In this document: piece after piece, positions 41,620 through 48,765 of the stretch | Numbering within the stretch: the first letter of the stretch is position 1 | How the letters are laid out: each line of letters starts with the position of its first letter | Source: Asparagopsis taxiformis | Lineage: Eukaryota > Rhodophyta > Florideophyceae > Bonnemaisoniales > Bonnemaisoniaceae | Assembly: GCA_030407315.1 (NCBI GenBank) | Contig: JALQPE010001020.1 | Location: 1 to 64,000, forward strand | DNA length: 64,000 bases | Direction of reading: 5' to 3' | The notes under the pieces: generated by a model | Database searches by the model: none | What the model was told of the DNA's origin: nothing | The model's input: only the letters and a program-made list of their open reading frames with translations | Position numbers and translations under genes: made by a program

Positions 41620-41879
41620 GCCTCGCCCTCCGTGTTGGGGGTGGTGAGCTTGATGACCTGGGCATCGTCGACCCCCAAGGTGCAGCGGAAGGTGGCGTCT
41701 TTGCCTCCCCCTTCACGCGGGAGGTGGAAGACGATCGTCTCGCCCTCCACCTCCACCGTGTTCGATCGTCGGAACAGCGCGAGCTGTCGCTCGCTCATGC
41801 CCGTGTACACGCGGTTCAGCTCCGCGACCTGGTGCGCGCCGAGCCCTTCGTGCCTGCGCTTGATGACTGTCTTCGCCAT
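41616..41879 (-). CDS. Small unknown protein
   Basis: An 87-residue protein, start MAKTVIKRRHEGLGAHQVAE with GGGAGG ahead. Helical N-terminus, beta-rich rest (NTVEVEGETIVFHLPREGGG). First gene after the intergenic GATAG box at 41902 and directly ahead of thyX, so it probably starts the ThyX unit. No family recognised. Confidence 0.45.
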   Translation of the reverse strand: MAKTVIKRRHEGLGAHQVAELNRVYTGMSERQLALFRRSNTVEVEGETIVFHLPREGGGKDATFRCTLGVDDAQVIKLTTPNTEGEA

Positions 41880-41901
41880 GCGGCCTCCCTTTCGAGGAGA
41901 C

Positions 41902-41918
41902 CTTACACGATAGTCTAT
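41902..41918 (+). promoter_or_regulatory. Intergenic GATAG box ahead of ThyX unit
   Basis: CTTACACGATAGTCTATTA on plus; the stop TAA of the gene at 41918 overlaps its end, and the next ATG is 30 bases away. Sequence and spacing match the boxes at 30331, 37303, 47819 and 60799. The direction is opposite to the genes. Confidence 0.55.
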
Positions 41919-42142
41919 TAGTCGTGGCCCTCGGCGAGCGTCTGGTCTGCGATGTCGAGGTCGATGACCACGGCGCAGAGGGCCCGGCAGGTAGCCACGC
42001 GCTGCTCCTCTTCGTCGAGGGAGGGCGGCACGCCTCCCTTGTCGAGCCAGTCGCGCAGGCCGTGCGCCTTCTCGGCGGCGACTTCGGTGTCGTCGGCCTG
42101 GATGGCTTCCAGCAGTTCGAGCAATGCGGTATCGGGGTCCAT
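41918..42142 (-). CDS. Small helical acidic protein (unknown)
   Basis: A 74-residue protein, start MDPDTALLELLEAIQADD. A GATAG box oriented with the gene (GATAGCCAAA) separates the ribosome-site region from the ATG. Helical, acidic, no motif. Confidence 0.45.
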   Translation of the reverse strand: MDPDTALLELLEAIQADDTEVAAEKAHGLRDWLDKGGVPPSLDEEEQRVATCRALCAVVIDLDIADQTLAEGHD

Positions 42143-42153
42143 TTGGCTATCTC
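42143..42153 (-). promoter_or_regulatory. GATAG box at start codon of gene 41918
   Basis: AGAGAGATAGCCAAATG on the transcribed strand: purine run, then GATAGCCAAA ending at the ATG. Same arrangement as at the capsid gene and the gene at 43358. Confidence 0.45.
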
Positions 42154-42395
42154 TCTTTCATGCTACGGAACGTGTCGAGGTCGATGATGTCCGCCTTGCG
42201 CACGTCGTCGGGGAGATCCTCCCCCGTCGTCACCTCGACGTAGAACTCGGCGCTGCCACCCGTCATGGCCTCGAACAGCCCGCCCTCGTGGCAGAACCGG
42301 ACGTAGGCGGGCGAGTTCCCGACGACCCTCCCATCGCGCACGAGGGCGGAAAGGATGAGCCGTGCGGCCTGCTGCGTGTTGAATCGGAGCTTCAC
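42147..42395 (-). CDS. Small unknown protein
   Basis: An 82-residue protein from GTG at 42395 (KLRFNTQQAARLILSALV) by GTGA overlap. Alpha/beta, with EFYVEVTTGEDLPDDVR. No family recognised. Confidence 0.45.
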   Translation of the reverse strand: MKLRFNTQQAARLILSALVRDGRVVGNSPAYVRFCHEGGLFEAMTGGSAEFYVEVTTGEDLPDDVRKADIIDLDTFRSMKER

Positions 42396-42562
42396 TTCCG
42401 GAGCGGGTCCTCGGGCTCCCTGGGGCCCTGTAGCGGCTCGCTCGTCTGTGGCTGCCGTAGTGGCGCGCTCTCGTGCGTCTGGGGCCGGAGCTGGTCCTCG
42501 GCTGCCTCGTAGCGCTTCCTGGTCTTGCGGCGCTTCTCGCGCTCTTCCTTCGTCTCGGTCAC
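42392..42562 (-). CDS. Small basic/Pro-rich protein
   Basis: A 56-residue protein from GTG at 42562, both ends in GTGA overlaps. The N-terminal half is a basic helix (EERERREKRRKTRKRYEAAE) and the rest Pro/Gln-rich. Coding is supported by the junctions alone. The basic patch recalls the tags seen in other proteins. Confidence 0.4.
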   Translation of the reverse strand: MTETKEEREKRRKTRKRYEAAEDQLRPQTHESAPLRQPQTSEPLQGPREPEDPLRK

Positions 42563-42756
42563 GTGTCCTCCCTGACTGCCCGCCGGAAGCGACGGGCGAA
42601 GGCGGTATTGCCCACGTCTCGCACGCGGTCGAGGTAGGCGTGCTTGGCGCGGACGTAGGCGAGGCGCTCGTCGGGGGTCGCGTCGTCGTCCAGCGGCTCG
42701 GGCCTGCCCTCGATGGGACGCCCGTCGTCGTAGGTGTAGATGGGCAGCCCGCTCAT
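42559..42756 (-). CDS. Small unknown protein
   Basis: A 65-residue protein, start MSGLPIYTYDDGRPIEG by ATGA overlap. It contains DERLAYVRAKHAYLDRVRD and ends in a basic helix. No family recognised. Confidence 0.45.
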   Translation of the reverse strand: MSGLPIYTYDDGRPIEGRPEPLDDDATPDERLAYVRAKHAYLDRVRDVGNTAFARRFRRAVREDT

Positions 42757-43106
42757 GCGTCGTCGAGGCTCCTCGGGCGCTTCCTGCGCTTGGCGCTCGG
42801 GGTCTCGGGCGTCGTGTCCTCTGCGTCTCCGCTCAGGGCGCGCTCGAGGGCCTCCCCGATGCTGGCGGGCGGGTCGTCGTCCCCCGTGGGCCAGTCGACG
42901 CCGTGCTCTCGCTGGTAGGCCCCCACGGCTGCCATGTCGCACGGGCCGTCGGGGTCCGCCTGGTGCCCGGGGCAGTAGTTGCTCCCCGGGATGCGGTTGA
43001 ACCAGCAGCGGCGCGCGTAGGGGCTGTTCTTGCCTCCCATGAAGCCGTGGCATCGGTTCCGATCTCTACCTAAGGTTTTCCCCATTGTGGCTGGTCCATT
43101 TATCAA
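42753..43106 (-). CDS. Cys/His protein with C-terminal RSLDDA tag
   Basis: A 117-residue protein (or about 110 if MGKTLGRDRNRC at 43085 is the start; neither start has a strong ribosome site). The first half has CHGFMGGKNSPYARRCWFNR then NYCPGHQ, a plausible zinc site. The end is SAKRRKRPRSLDDA, a textbook copy of the recurrent basic tag at the very C-terminus. Function unknown; perhaps an adaptor. Confidence 0.5.
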   Translation of the reverse strand: MINGPATMGKTLGRDRNRCHGFMGGKNSPYARRCWFNRIPGSNYCPGHQADPDGPCDMAAVGAYQREHGVDWPTGDDDPPASIGEALERALSGDAEDTTPETPSAKRRKRPRSLDDA

Positions 43107-43121
43107 GAGTTAGGGGTAGTG

Positions 43122-43361
43122 CTAGTCGTGCTCATCGTCAGGTGAGACGAAGAATGCACCGCATGGGCCCTCGTGTCCCTTGCGTAGTGCGCACTCTCCC
43201 CTGCCTCGCTTCCCGATGAAGGGCATGCCGCAGTCGCGGTGCCACTCGATGCGGAAGTTGAGCCCGTCGCGACTGACGGCCATCTCCTTCATGTGCAGCC
43301 GCTCCATCTCCTTGATGACCTCGAGGGCCATCTCGGCTACCCGGTCCGCGGGGTCGCTCAT
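43122..43361 (-). CDS. Small Cys-containing protein (unknown)
   Basis: A 79-residue protein, start MSDPADRVAEMALEVIK by ATGA overlap. A helical N-terminus is followed by FRIEWHRDCGMPFIGKRGRG with CALRKGHEGPCGAF, so possibly a small zinc or CxxxxC site of the type in phage DUFs with GHxGxC. No function assigned. Confidence 0.5.
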   Translation of the reverse strand: MSDPADRVAEMALEVIKEMERLHMKEMAVSRDGLNFRIEWHRDCGMPFIGKRGRGECALRKGHEGPCGAFFVSPDDEHD

Positions 43362-43651
43362 ACCTTGTCGAGTCCGTAGATGGGCGGGCCGGGCTTGCCG
43401 GCGTTCACGAGGGTGAACTCGATGGGGATGAAGTTGAGGGTGCCCGCGAGCTGCTTGTGGCAGGTCTCCTCGTAGAAGTGCTTCCGCTGCCCGGTCGCGT
43501 CGTCGGTCCACAGCACCTCGAGGATGACGTGGTAGTGCTCGAGCACGCCCGGCTCTGGGGTGAAGTGTCTCTTGAACCTCCGGAGTCCGGCGACCGCGGT
43601 GGAGGCGCAGTCGTTCTCGACGTCGGGGTCTGCGAAGAATCGGAACTGCAT
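43358..43651 (-). CDS. Small unknown protein
   Basis: A 97-residue protein, start MQFRFFADPDVENDC. The ATG overlaps the stop region of the upstream gene, and a GATAG box oriented with the gene (GATAGCTGAAT) lies between the ribosome site GGAAAGGGA and the ATG. Beta-rich (YHVILEVLWTDDATGQRKHF). No family recognised. Confidence 0.45.
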   Translation of the reverse strand: MQFRFFADPDVENDCASTAVAGLRRFKRHFTPEPGVLEHYHVILEVLWTDDATGQRKHFYEETCHKQLAGTLNFIPIEFTLVNAGKPGPPIYGLDKV

Positions 43652-43996
43652 TCAGCTATCCCTTTCCTGTGGGAGTGTGTCCTCGAATCGTTGGTGCTGC
43701 TCGCCCACGGTCTCGTATCCGCTGAAGCGGCCGTCGCGGGCGAGCATTCGGAGTTGGATGTTGTTCCCGGGTCCGAGCTGGTGCATCACCCAGCCCACGC
43801 ACGGCTGCTCGTCGCCGACAGGCGTCTCGTGGCAGGCCATGACGTGGAACGGTCCGCTGAGCACCACGCGGCCCGGGTCGGCGATGGTGCGGTCCAGCGC
43901 ACGGTGCTTCTCGACGTCGTAGCCGTCGGGGATGTCCTCGTCGGGGACGGTGGAGACCTTCCACGGGCACGCTTTGCACTGGCGCCGCTTCGTCAT
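43652..43996 (-). CDS. DUF6283-like protein
   Basis: A 114-residue protein, start MTKRRQCKACPWKVSTV. The pattern CKACPW...DIPDGY, MACHETPVGDEQPCVGWVMH and QLGPGNNIQLRMLARDG is that of DUF6283, small phage and actinobacterial proteins with conserved Cys and His and unknown function. A metal site is likely. ATGA overlap upstream. Confidence 0.6.
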   Translation of the reverse strand: MTKRRQCKACPWKVSTVPDEDIPDGYDVEKHRALDRTIADPGRVVLSGPFHVMACHETPVGDEQPCVGWVMHQLGPGNNIQLRMLARDGRFSGYETVGEQHQRFEDTLPQERDS

Positions 43997-44376
43997 GACC
44001 CAGGCGTCCAGATCGGCGACTGCTTCTCGGGCGTCGGGTAGCGGGTCGCGTTCGCCTCGAGGGCGCTGTTGTCCTCCCCCTCGACGGGCTTCCACGCGCG
44101 GAGATTGCAGGTGATCAGCTCCCCGGTGCCCGGGCTCGGGATCTGGAGCGGCACCACGGCCTCGTTGATGTCCGCGTCAGGCCCCCGCAGGTTCTTGATG
44201 GCCGCGGGGTCGGGGATGGCGCCGAAGCGCAGCATGGCGGCGAGGAGGAGCGGGAATCGGGCCGGGTGAATCCGGATCTCGCACGCGCCCATGATCGCCA
44301 TGGTGACGGCCGCCTGGATGACGACGTTGAGGTCCGCCGCGGTGAGCGGCGGGAGGTCTTCGTTGGGCTCGGTCAT
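43993..44376 (-). CDS. Small unknown protein
   Basis: A 127-residue protein, start MTEPNEDLPPLTAADLN by ATGA overlap with groES. Helical and apolar in the first half (VVIQAAVTMAIMGACEIRIH) with a Pro-rich end. No family recognised. Confidence 0.45.
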   Translation of the reverse strand: MTEPNEDLPPLTAADLNVVIQAAVTMAIMGACEIRIHPARFPLLLAAMLRFGAIPDPAAIKNLRGPDADINEAVVPLQIPSPGTGELITCNLRAWKPVEGEDNSALEANATRYPTPEKQSPIWTPGS

Positions 44377-44840
44377 ACCGGCGCGACCTCGAACCCTTCC
44401 TCGAGGCTGTCGAGGGCCCCGAGCATGTCGCCGCGGAGGGACTGCCGGTCGACGGCGTTGGTCGCGCGGCGGAGGAGGTCGAGGGCCCAGCGGGTCTCGG
44501 TGACGGTGGGTGCGGGCGGGTCTTCGTCCACCGCGTGGATGTGGGCCTCGAGTATGACGAAGCGGTCGCCGCCGTTCGCGATGGGCGTGCCCGCGGCCTG
44601 TGCGGTGAGCCCGTCGGCGAGCACCGCGCGGATCTTGTAGGGGTCGAAGATCACCACGTCGCCTTCCTTGACGTCGGTGCACTCGGGGCCGACGCCGAGC
44701 ACGAGCCCGCGGCGCTTCCGCCCGTGCGCAGTCCCGGGGATGTGGATGCCGCCCGGCGTCTTCTTCTCGCCTTCCTCGAGGCACTCGATGAAGACACAGC
44801 CCTTCATGGGGCGGACGATGCGCTTTTCACTATCGCTCAT
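44373..44840 (-). CDS. groES: GroES-like co-chaperonin
   Basis: A 155-residue protein. The GroES strands are clear: MKGCVFIECLEEGEKKTPGG then IHIPGTAHGRKRRGLVLGVG (mobile-loop region) and KEGDVVIFDPYK, later RFVILEAHIHAV. The C-terminal 50 residues are an extra helical extension not found in host GroES, and the region between is shortened. As with T4 gp31, it may replace host GroES to fold a large capsid protein. It lies in an operon with unknown small proteins. GATAG box at codons 3-5. Confidence 0.8.
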   Translation of the reverse strand: MSDSEKRIVRPMKGCVFIECLEEGEKKTPGGIHIPGTAHGRKRRGLVLGVGPECTDVKEGDVVIFDPYKIRAVLADGLTAQAAGTPIANGGDRFVILEAHIHAVDEDPPAPTVTETRWALDLLRRATNAVDRQSLRGDMLGALDSLEEGFEVAPV

Positions 44841-44845
44841 TGGTT

Positions 44846-45595
44846 CTATTCCTTTCGATGGTCTTGCGTGATGACACGGCAGACCTCTCGGAGTGCGTGC
44901 TTCACGATGTCTGCGTGTCGGCTCGAGGTGCCCTCGGTGGAGCGCTCGAAGGTGCGGTCGCTCCAGACGGGCGGGTTGCCCGTGAAGATGCGGTAGGTGA
45001 TGGCCACCGACACGATCTGCTCGTGCTCGACGCGTACCCGGATGACGGGAGTGTGGCCGGTCGATTCGACGATGCGCGCACTGAGTGCGGCTTCCTCTTC
45101 GGTGAGTTGCCGGGCCAGCTCGCCGAGGTTCTGTCCTTCGGCGGGGGTGAGGTTGGGGGACGCCTCGAGGGCGTCGAGTTCGGCGTGCTCGTCAGCAGTG
45201 AGGCCCGGCTGCGTGCCGACCTCCTCGACGGGGCGGGCTTCCTCGAGGACGGGGGCGTACTCGTGGAGGAACTCGCGCAGGGTCATGTTGAAGTTGTGGT
45301 GCGCCGAGAGGTAGCGGTAGACGACGCGGCCGAGGATGGGCCCGTCTTCCCGCTCCCAGGCGACGAGACCGACGCGCTCGCCCGTCTCGATCTTCTGCCA
45401 GATGCGGTGGTTCGCCTCGAGGTAGCTGGCGCGCTGCTCGGTGGTGAGCGCGACGGCCAGCTTGGGCTGGGTGATGTGCGGGAGCGGGACCTGGTGGTCG
45501 CTCTTCCGCTGGACAGAGGCGCGGTGCAGTCGGAGCACGCGGTCGATGGTTCGCTTGGTGACCTCGAGGGCCTTCACTTCTTCGTCAGTCAGCAT
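44846..45595 (-). CDS. Unknown 249-residue protein
   Basis: Start MLTDEEVKALEVTKR at 45595 with GAGGAG ahead; it overlaps the end of the upstream gene by 11 bases. Helical first half (YLEANHRIWQKIETGERVGL), acidic middle and a beta end (VIRVRVEHEQIVSVAITYRI). No family recognised. Co-transcribed with groES. Confidence 0.45.
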   Translation of the reverse strand: MLTDEEVKALEVTKRTIDRVLRLHRASVQRKSDHQVPLPHITQPKLAVALTTEQRASYLEANHRIWQKIETGERVGLVAWEREDGPILGRVVYRYLSAHHNFNMTLREFLHEYAPVLEEARPVEEVGTQPGLTADEHAELDALEASPNLTPAEGQNLGELARQLTEEEAALSARIVESTGHTPVIRVRVEHEQIVSVAITYRIFTGNPPVWSDRTFERSTEGTSSRHADIVKHALREVCRVITQDHRKE

Positions 45596-45821
45596 CGCTC
45601 TCCTCAATACCCGATAGTGTTTTCTTTATTCGCTGTGCATCGATCCGCTTCCGCATCGCCAGCGCTTTGCGGTAGAGCCCGGCGAAGGGCTCTCGGTTGC
45701 GTAGATCGGTCGCGTCGCCTCCTCTCGCGAGGATTCTGCACAGTTGCTCTAGGAGCTTGACCTCGCCCTCCGTGAAGGATTGCGAAGCGGCGACGCGCAC
45801 GTAGTCATCTCGGTTCGGCAT
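45585..45821 (-). CDS. Small helical protein (unknown)
   Basis: A 78-residue protein, start MPNRDDYVRVAASQSF. Helical (GEVKLLEQLCRILARGGD, RKALAMRKRIDAQRIKK). Directly follows the SLOG gene without spacing. No motif. Confidence 0.45.
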   Translation of the reverse strand: MPNRDDYVRVAASQSFTEGEVKLLEQLCRILARGGDATDLRNREPFAGLYRKALAMRKRIDAQRIKKTLSGIEESDAD

Positions 45822-46241
45822 CTATCGAGCCTGCACGTAGCGCGTCCAGTCGTCCACGCCGTACCCCTCTGGGTTTATCACTGTTACTGGCTTCTGATAG
45901 CGCTGGCACCATCGGAGCGTGTCCATGGTGCCCCTCGACTTCAGGTCCCAGAACGCCACCACGTGGTCGCTGAGCTGCGCGATCACGGGGTTGCGCTGGA
46001 GGCCGGCGCGGTTCTCGAGCTTGGTGACGCTCCCGATGCAGAGCACGACCACGTGGCCGCGCTTCTCTCCGTAGCGCCATGCGATTCGGTCAACGCCGGG
46101 GCTCGCCTCGACGCACGAGTAGCCCCGGTAGGCCATCCACCCGCCGGTGACGATGATCGCCTCGGCGGGAAGCTGGTCGATGTACCCGTGCACGACGTGC
46201 TCGGGGATGCCTTTGCGGCTGCCGACGATGCCCAACTTCAT
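45822..46241 (-). CDS. SLOG/DUF2493-like nucleotide-binding protein
   Basis: A 139-residue protein. MKLGIVGSRKG gives the first strand and Gly loop, AIIVTGGWMAYRGYSCVEAS the second, and PVIAQLSDHVVAFWDLKSRG with GTMDTLRWCQRY the third, the layout of SLOG (DprA/YspA-like) Rossmann proteins. SLOG proteins sense or process nucleotide ligands and occur in many phages and defence systems. The ligand is unknown. Confidence 0.65.
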   Translation of the reverse strand: MKLGIVGSRKGIPEHVVHGYIDQLPAEAIIVTGGWMAYRGYSCVEASPGVDRIAWRYGEKRGHVVVLCIGSVTKLENRAGLQRNPVIAQLSDHVVAFWDLKSRGTMDTLRWCQRYQKPVTVINPEGYGVDDWTRYVQAR

Positions 46242-46453
46242 GGGTCGATCTTGACCGCGCTGATGATCTTCTTGTGCTGCCTAAGGTAGGCGATAGCCTT
46301 ACCAAAGGCGGCGTGCATCTGTTCGGCTTCGGCTAACGGAAACTCCATATAGCCGAAGTTCGGAATCTCGAGCACGACCGCGTTGTCGCGCACGAGCACG
46401 AGGGCGCTGCCTGCGGCGAGCACTTCCTCTTTCTTGTCGCCCGGGTCGGTCAC
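46238..46453 (-). CDS. Small unknown protein
   Basis: A 71-residue protein from GTG at 46453 by GTGA overlap. Strand-rich N-terminus (VLAAGSALVLVRDNAVVLE), then a helix with the aromatic FGYMEFPLAEAEQMHAAFGK. No family recognised. Confidence 0.45.
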   Translation of the reverse strand: MTDPGDKKEEVLAAGSALVLVRDNAVVLEIPNFGYMEFPLAEAEQMHAAFGKAIAYLRQHKKIISAVKIDP

Positions 46454-46650
46454 AACCAGCCGCGTTCCTCGGCGAGCCACTGGGTGGTCACGAGCTTGCC
46501 CGTGTCGCCCTTGTGGTTGATCTCGTTCTCGTCGTCGAGCTGGCTGCGCGGGACCCAGCTCACGCGTCCATCGGGAAACCGCACCTTCACGGCTTCCGCG
46601 CTGTCCGCGATGCACTCGCAATCGGGCTCGTCGTAGGTTCCTTCGCTCAT
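46450..46650 (-). CDS. Small unknown protein
   Basis: A 66-residue protein, start MSEGTYDEPDCECIADS with GGAGAAAG ahead. Small beta domain (AVKVRFPDGRVSWVPRSQLD) of the type that binds a partner or DNA end. No family recognised. Confidence 0.45.
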   Translation of the reverse strand: MSEGTYDEPDCECIADSAEAVKVRFPDGRVSWVPRSQLDDENEINHKGDTGKLVTTQWLAEERGWL

Positions 46651-46808
46651 GTCTTTCTCCATTCCTTGGTGCCGTCGCGCGGCGGTGGCTTGTAGGGCGT
46701 CGGGCACGGCTTCTTCGCCTCAGGCGAAGTGATGGCACACCCGCAGCCCTTGCAGGTGTTGTCGCTGGTAGCCCAGCGGTGCGACGGGTGTACAGTCCGA
46801 ACGGCCAC
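46647..46808 (-). CDS. Small zinc-knuckle protein, family member 3
   Basis: A 53-residue protein from a GTG at 46808 with GAAGGAG ahead; the GTG itself is within a GATAGTG box. It contains VHPSHRWATSDNTCKGCGCA and KKPCPTPYKPP, the H-x2-H-x-W-x5-C-x2-CG-x(n)-C knuckle of the proteins at 15327-15509 and 28807-29034. Three copies in one phage suggest a family with distinct partners. Confidence 0.5.
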   Translation of the reverse strand: MAVRTVHPSHRWATSDNTCKGCGCAITSPEAKKPCPTPYKPPPRDGTKEWRKT

Positions 46809-46810
46809 TA

Positions 46811-47473
46811 TCAATCTCCTTCGATAACCATTTGATGGTCGCCCAGCCCGAGAAGGCGCTGGATGATGAGCGGCGCATCGTACTGCTTTTCCACTATCGC
46901 TTTCGAGACATAGGCCCTCGAGTAGCCCTGCACACCAGCCATGGCCTCGGGACTGAACGCCTGGACGATGATGGACCCTCGAGTGTCGCGGAACGCGATG
47001 CACTTCCGACTGGTCACGCCTCCCGCAAGGTACGCCTGCGGATGGCATCCGCGGAGCTGCTGCGCTTCCTCGTTGGTGAGGGAGGGCGGCGTGATCCATG
47101 CGACCTGCTCACCTCCACGTGCGGCAGCGACGGCGCTCGCGCGGAAGGCGCTGCGGGACTGCCGGAACATGCGGGCGATGCGCTCCTGCTGGCTCTTCTT
47201 CTTCTGCGCTTCGTGCTTGCCCATCGCGCGATCGGCACAGCCCGGATGGGAATACCCGCCGAGGAGCGGCACGTGCGGCTCACTCTTCAGACACCAGCGA
47301 CCGCAGCCCTTGCAGCGGCCGACGGTCTCGCACTCGCGATGCCGGTAGCGGCCGTTGCCCTCGAGCACGGGGTCGGCGTCGTGCTCGATCTTCTTGAGGC
47401 AGATGGTGCACTTGCCGTAGTCCGCGCGGAGGGCGCGCATGGCAACGTCGAGATTGGCGAACGGGTCTTCCAC
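46811..47473 (-). CDS. LIM-like zinc-finger protein
   Basis: A 220-residue protein. The first 85 residues carry CTICLKKIEHDADP, HRECETVGRCKGCGRWC and HPGCADRA, a double zinc-finger arrangement like a LIM or RING-related domain. Next is a basic helical linker, then a C-terminal domain (AWITPPSLTNEEAQQLRGCH; RGSIIVQAFSPEAMAGVQGY). No enzyme motif. LIM-like fingers are protein adaptors; a host-directed role is possible but unproven. Confidence 0.5.
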   Translation of the reverse strand: MEDPFANLDVAMRALRADYGKCTICLKKIEHDADPVLEGNGRYRHRECETVGRCKGCGRWCLKSEPHVPLLGGYSHPGCADRAMGKHEAQKKKSQQERIARMFRQSRSAFRASAVAAARGGEQVAWITPPSLTNEEAQQLRGCHPQAYLAGGVTSRKCIAFRDTRGSIIVQAFSPEAMAGVQGYSRAYVSKAIVEKQYDAPLIIQRLLGLGDHQMVIEGD

Positions 47474-47495
47474 AATATGTCCCCAGCCTGTGGAT

Positions 47496-47795
47496 TCAGC
47501 CGACCCGCGGCGCCATGCGAGGCATCCGCGTTATGTGTTCGAGGTTGTCGCCCCTCCAGAGCTGGATCTTCTTCCGCAGCTCGAAGCAGCACAGCGGCTC
47601 CTCGGGCACTTCTACGTCGTCGTGGTCGCTCGCTCGGATGTGCATCGCCCCGGCCCAGCGCTCGGCCTCGAGGGCGTCTTCGTCGGAGAACGCCTCGATG
47701 ACCGCGAAAGCGCGTGGGCGCATCTCGATCGGCCAGGGGATCACCAGGGAGATCAGATCGGTCAGGACTTCGTTGTCGCGCTCACGTTTGGGCAT
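47496..47795 (-). CDS. Small unknown protein
   Basis: A 99-residue protein, start MPKRERDNEVLTDLIS. Helical with an apolar stretch (LISLVIPWPIEMRPRAFAVI) and a Cys pair (LCCFELRKK). Preceded by an intergenic GATAG box 31 bases upstream. No family recognised. Confidence 0.45.
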   Translation of the reverse strand: MPKRERDNEVLTDLISLVIPWPIEMRPRAFAVIEAFSDEDALEAERWAGAMHIRASDHDDVEVPEEPLCCFELRKKIQLWRGDNLEHITRMPRMAPRVG

Positions 47796-48340
47796 CGCTT
47801 TGCCCTCCTCGATACTCCTTTACACGATAGTGGAAAGGAAGCGTCGAGGGACGCCTCGAGAGCCACGAGCAGAGCCTCGAGGGGCTGCCCTTCGCGGGCC
47901 TCGTCGGGGAACGCGATTCCGACTTCCGCCTCGCGCTCCACGGCATCGCAGCCGCGGTAGACGCGCTTGCGGATGAAGAACGTGAGGTTCTGGCGGTCGA
48001 CGGTCAGCGGGCCGCGGCGCTCGGCGCTCTCGACGATGCGCCAGCCCGTGAGCCCCTGGTCACGGCGGGCGGCGAAGAACGCGCGCACGAACGCGAGGAT
48101 GCGCGAGCGGAAGGGCTCGAGCGTCCAGCGGTTGCCCACGGTGCGCTTCCACGGCAACCCCTCGATGTCGGGCGCGAGGAACACGTCGTCGGTGATCTGA
48201 GGCTTGCGGCCGGCGACGGGCTCATTGAACGCGGGAGCGAGCACCTGCGGCTTGGGGAGCAGGTCCGGATCACCGGGGTCAGGCTCGAAGTCGGCACGAC
48301 CGAAGGTCTGGTTGGGGGATCGGTTCTTTCCGATAGTCAT
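47762..48340 (-). CDS. Tandem paralogue 1 (unknown)
   Basis: About 192 residues from MTIGKNRSPNQTFGRADF (ATGA overlap with the upstream paralogue). The C-terminal half has FRSRILAFVRAFFAARRDQG, GWRIVESAERRGPL, RQNLTFFIRKRVY and AEVGIAFP, matching the order FRAPVLAFMRELG, GWVETWQVTER, INVRV and LEVALSFP in the gene at 48337. The end is uncertain: it overlaps the next gene by 34 bases, and a TAA in a neighbouring frame lies in the TTACACGATAG box near 47820. Confidence 0.5.
   Translation of the reverse strand: MTIGKNRSPNQTFGRADFEPDPGDPDLLPKPQVLAPAFNEPVAGRKPQITDDVFLAPDIEGLPWKRTVGNRWTLEPFRSRILAFVRAFFAARRDQGLTGWRIVESAERRGPLTVDRQNLTFFIRKRVYRGCDAVEREAEVGIAFPDEAREGQPLEALLVALEASLDASFPLSCKGVSRRAKRCPNVSATTKS
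47819..47835 (+). promoter_or_regulatory. Intergenic GATAG box ahead of gene 47496
   Basis: TTTACACGATAGTGGAAAGG on plus, 31 bases ahead of the next ATG. Belongs to the TTACACGATAG class of five intergenic boxes. Confidence 0.5.
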
Positions 48341-48765
48341 GCGAGGTTCTCCGCGGCGAGAGACGCGCGTGCGCGCTCGAGTAGGGTCTGGACGTCTGAC
48401 GGGGCGGTGAACGGGCCCAGCGGGAAGCTGAGGGCCACCTCGAGGCGCCTGCGGTCCTTCCGCCGGATGAGCGCGAGCACGAGCAGACGCACGCCAGGGC
48501 GGCGGCGGAAGTCCTCGGGCGGGGCAGGCTGGACGGGCGGCGTGGTCGGCACGCGGACGTTGATGCTCTGCACCCCGAGCCCGCGCGACTGATGCGCCGT
48601 CGCGGCGAAGCGCTCGGTGACCTGCCAGGTCTCTACCCACCCGTACGCGCCCAGCTCGCGCATGAAGGCGAGCACGGGCGCACGAAAGGCTCGGGTGGTC
48701 CAGGCGTCGGTGCTGCGCCGCTGCCACCGCGGCTCGCGGCGGATGTCGGCGACGTCCTCGCTCAC
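48337..48765 (-). CDS. Tandem paralogue 2 (unknown)
   Basis: A 142-residue protein, start MSEDVADIRREPRWQRR by ATGA overlap. Shares with the next gene the core FRAPVLAFMREL-GW-ERF...INVRVP-LEVALSFPLGP. So a duplicated unit of one strand-helix domain with unknown function. No membrane segment. Confidence 0.5.
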   Translation of the reverse strand: MSEDVADIRREPRWQRRSTDAWTTRAFRAPVLAFMRELGAYGWVETWQVTERFAATAHQSRGLGVQSINVRVPTTPPVQPAPPEDFRRRPGVRLLVLALIRRKDRRRLEVALSFPLGPFTAPSDVQTLLERARASLAAENLA

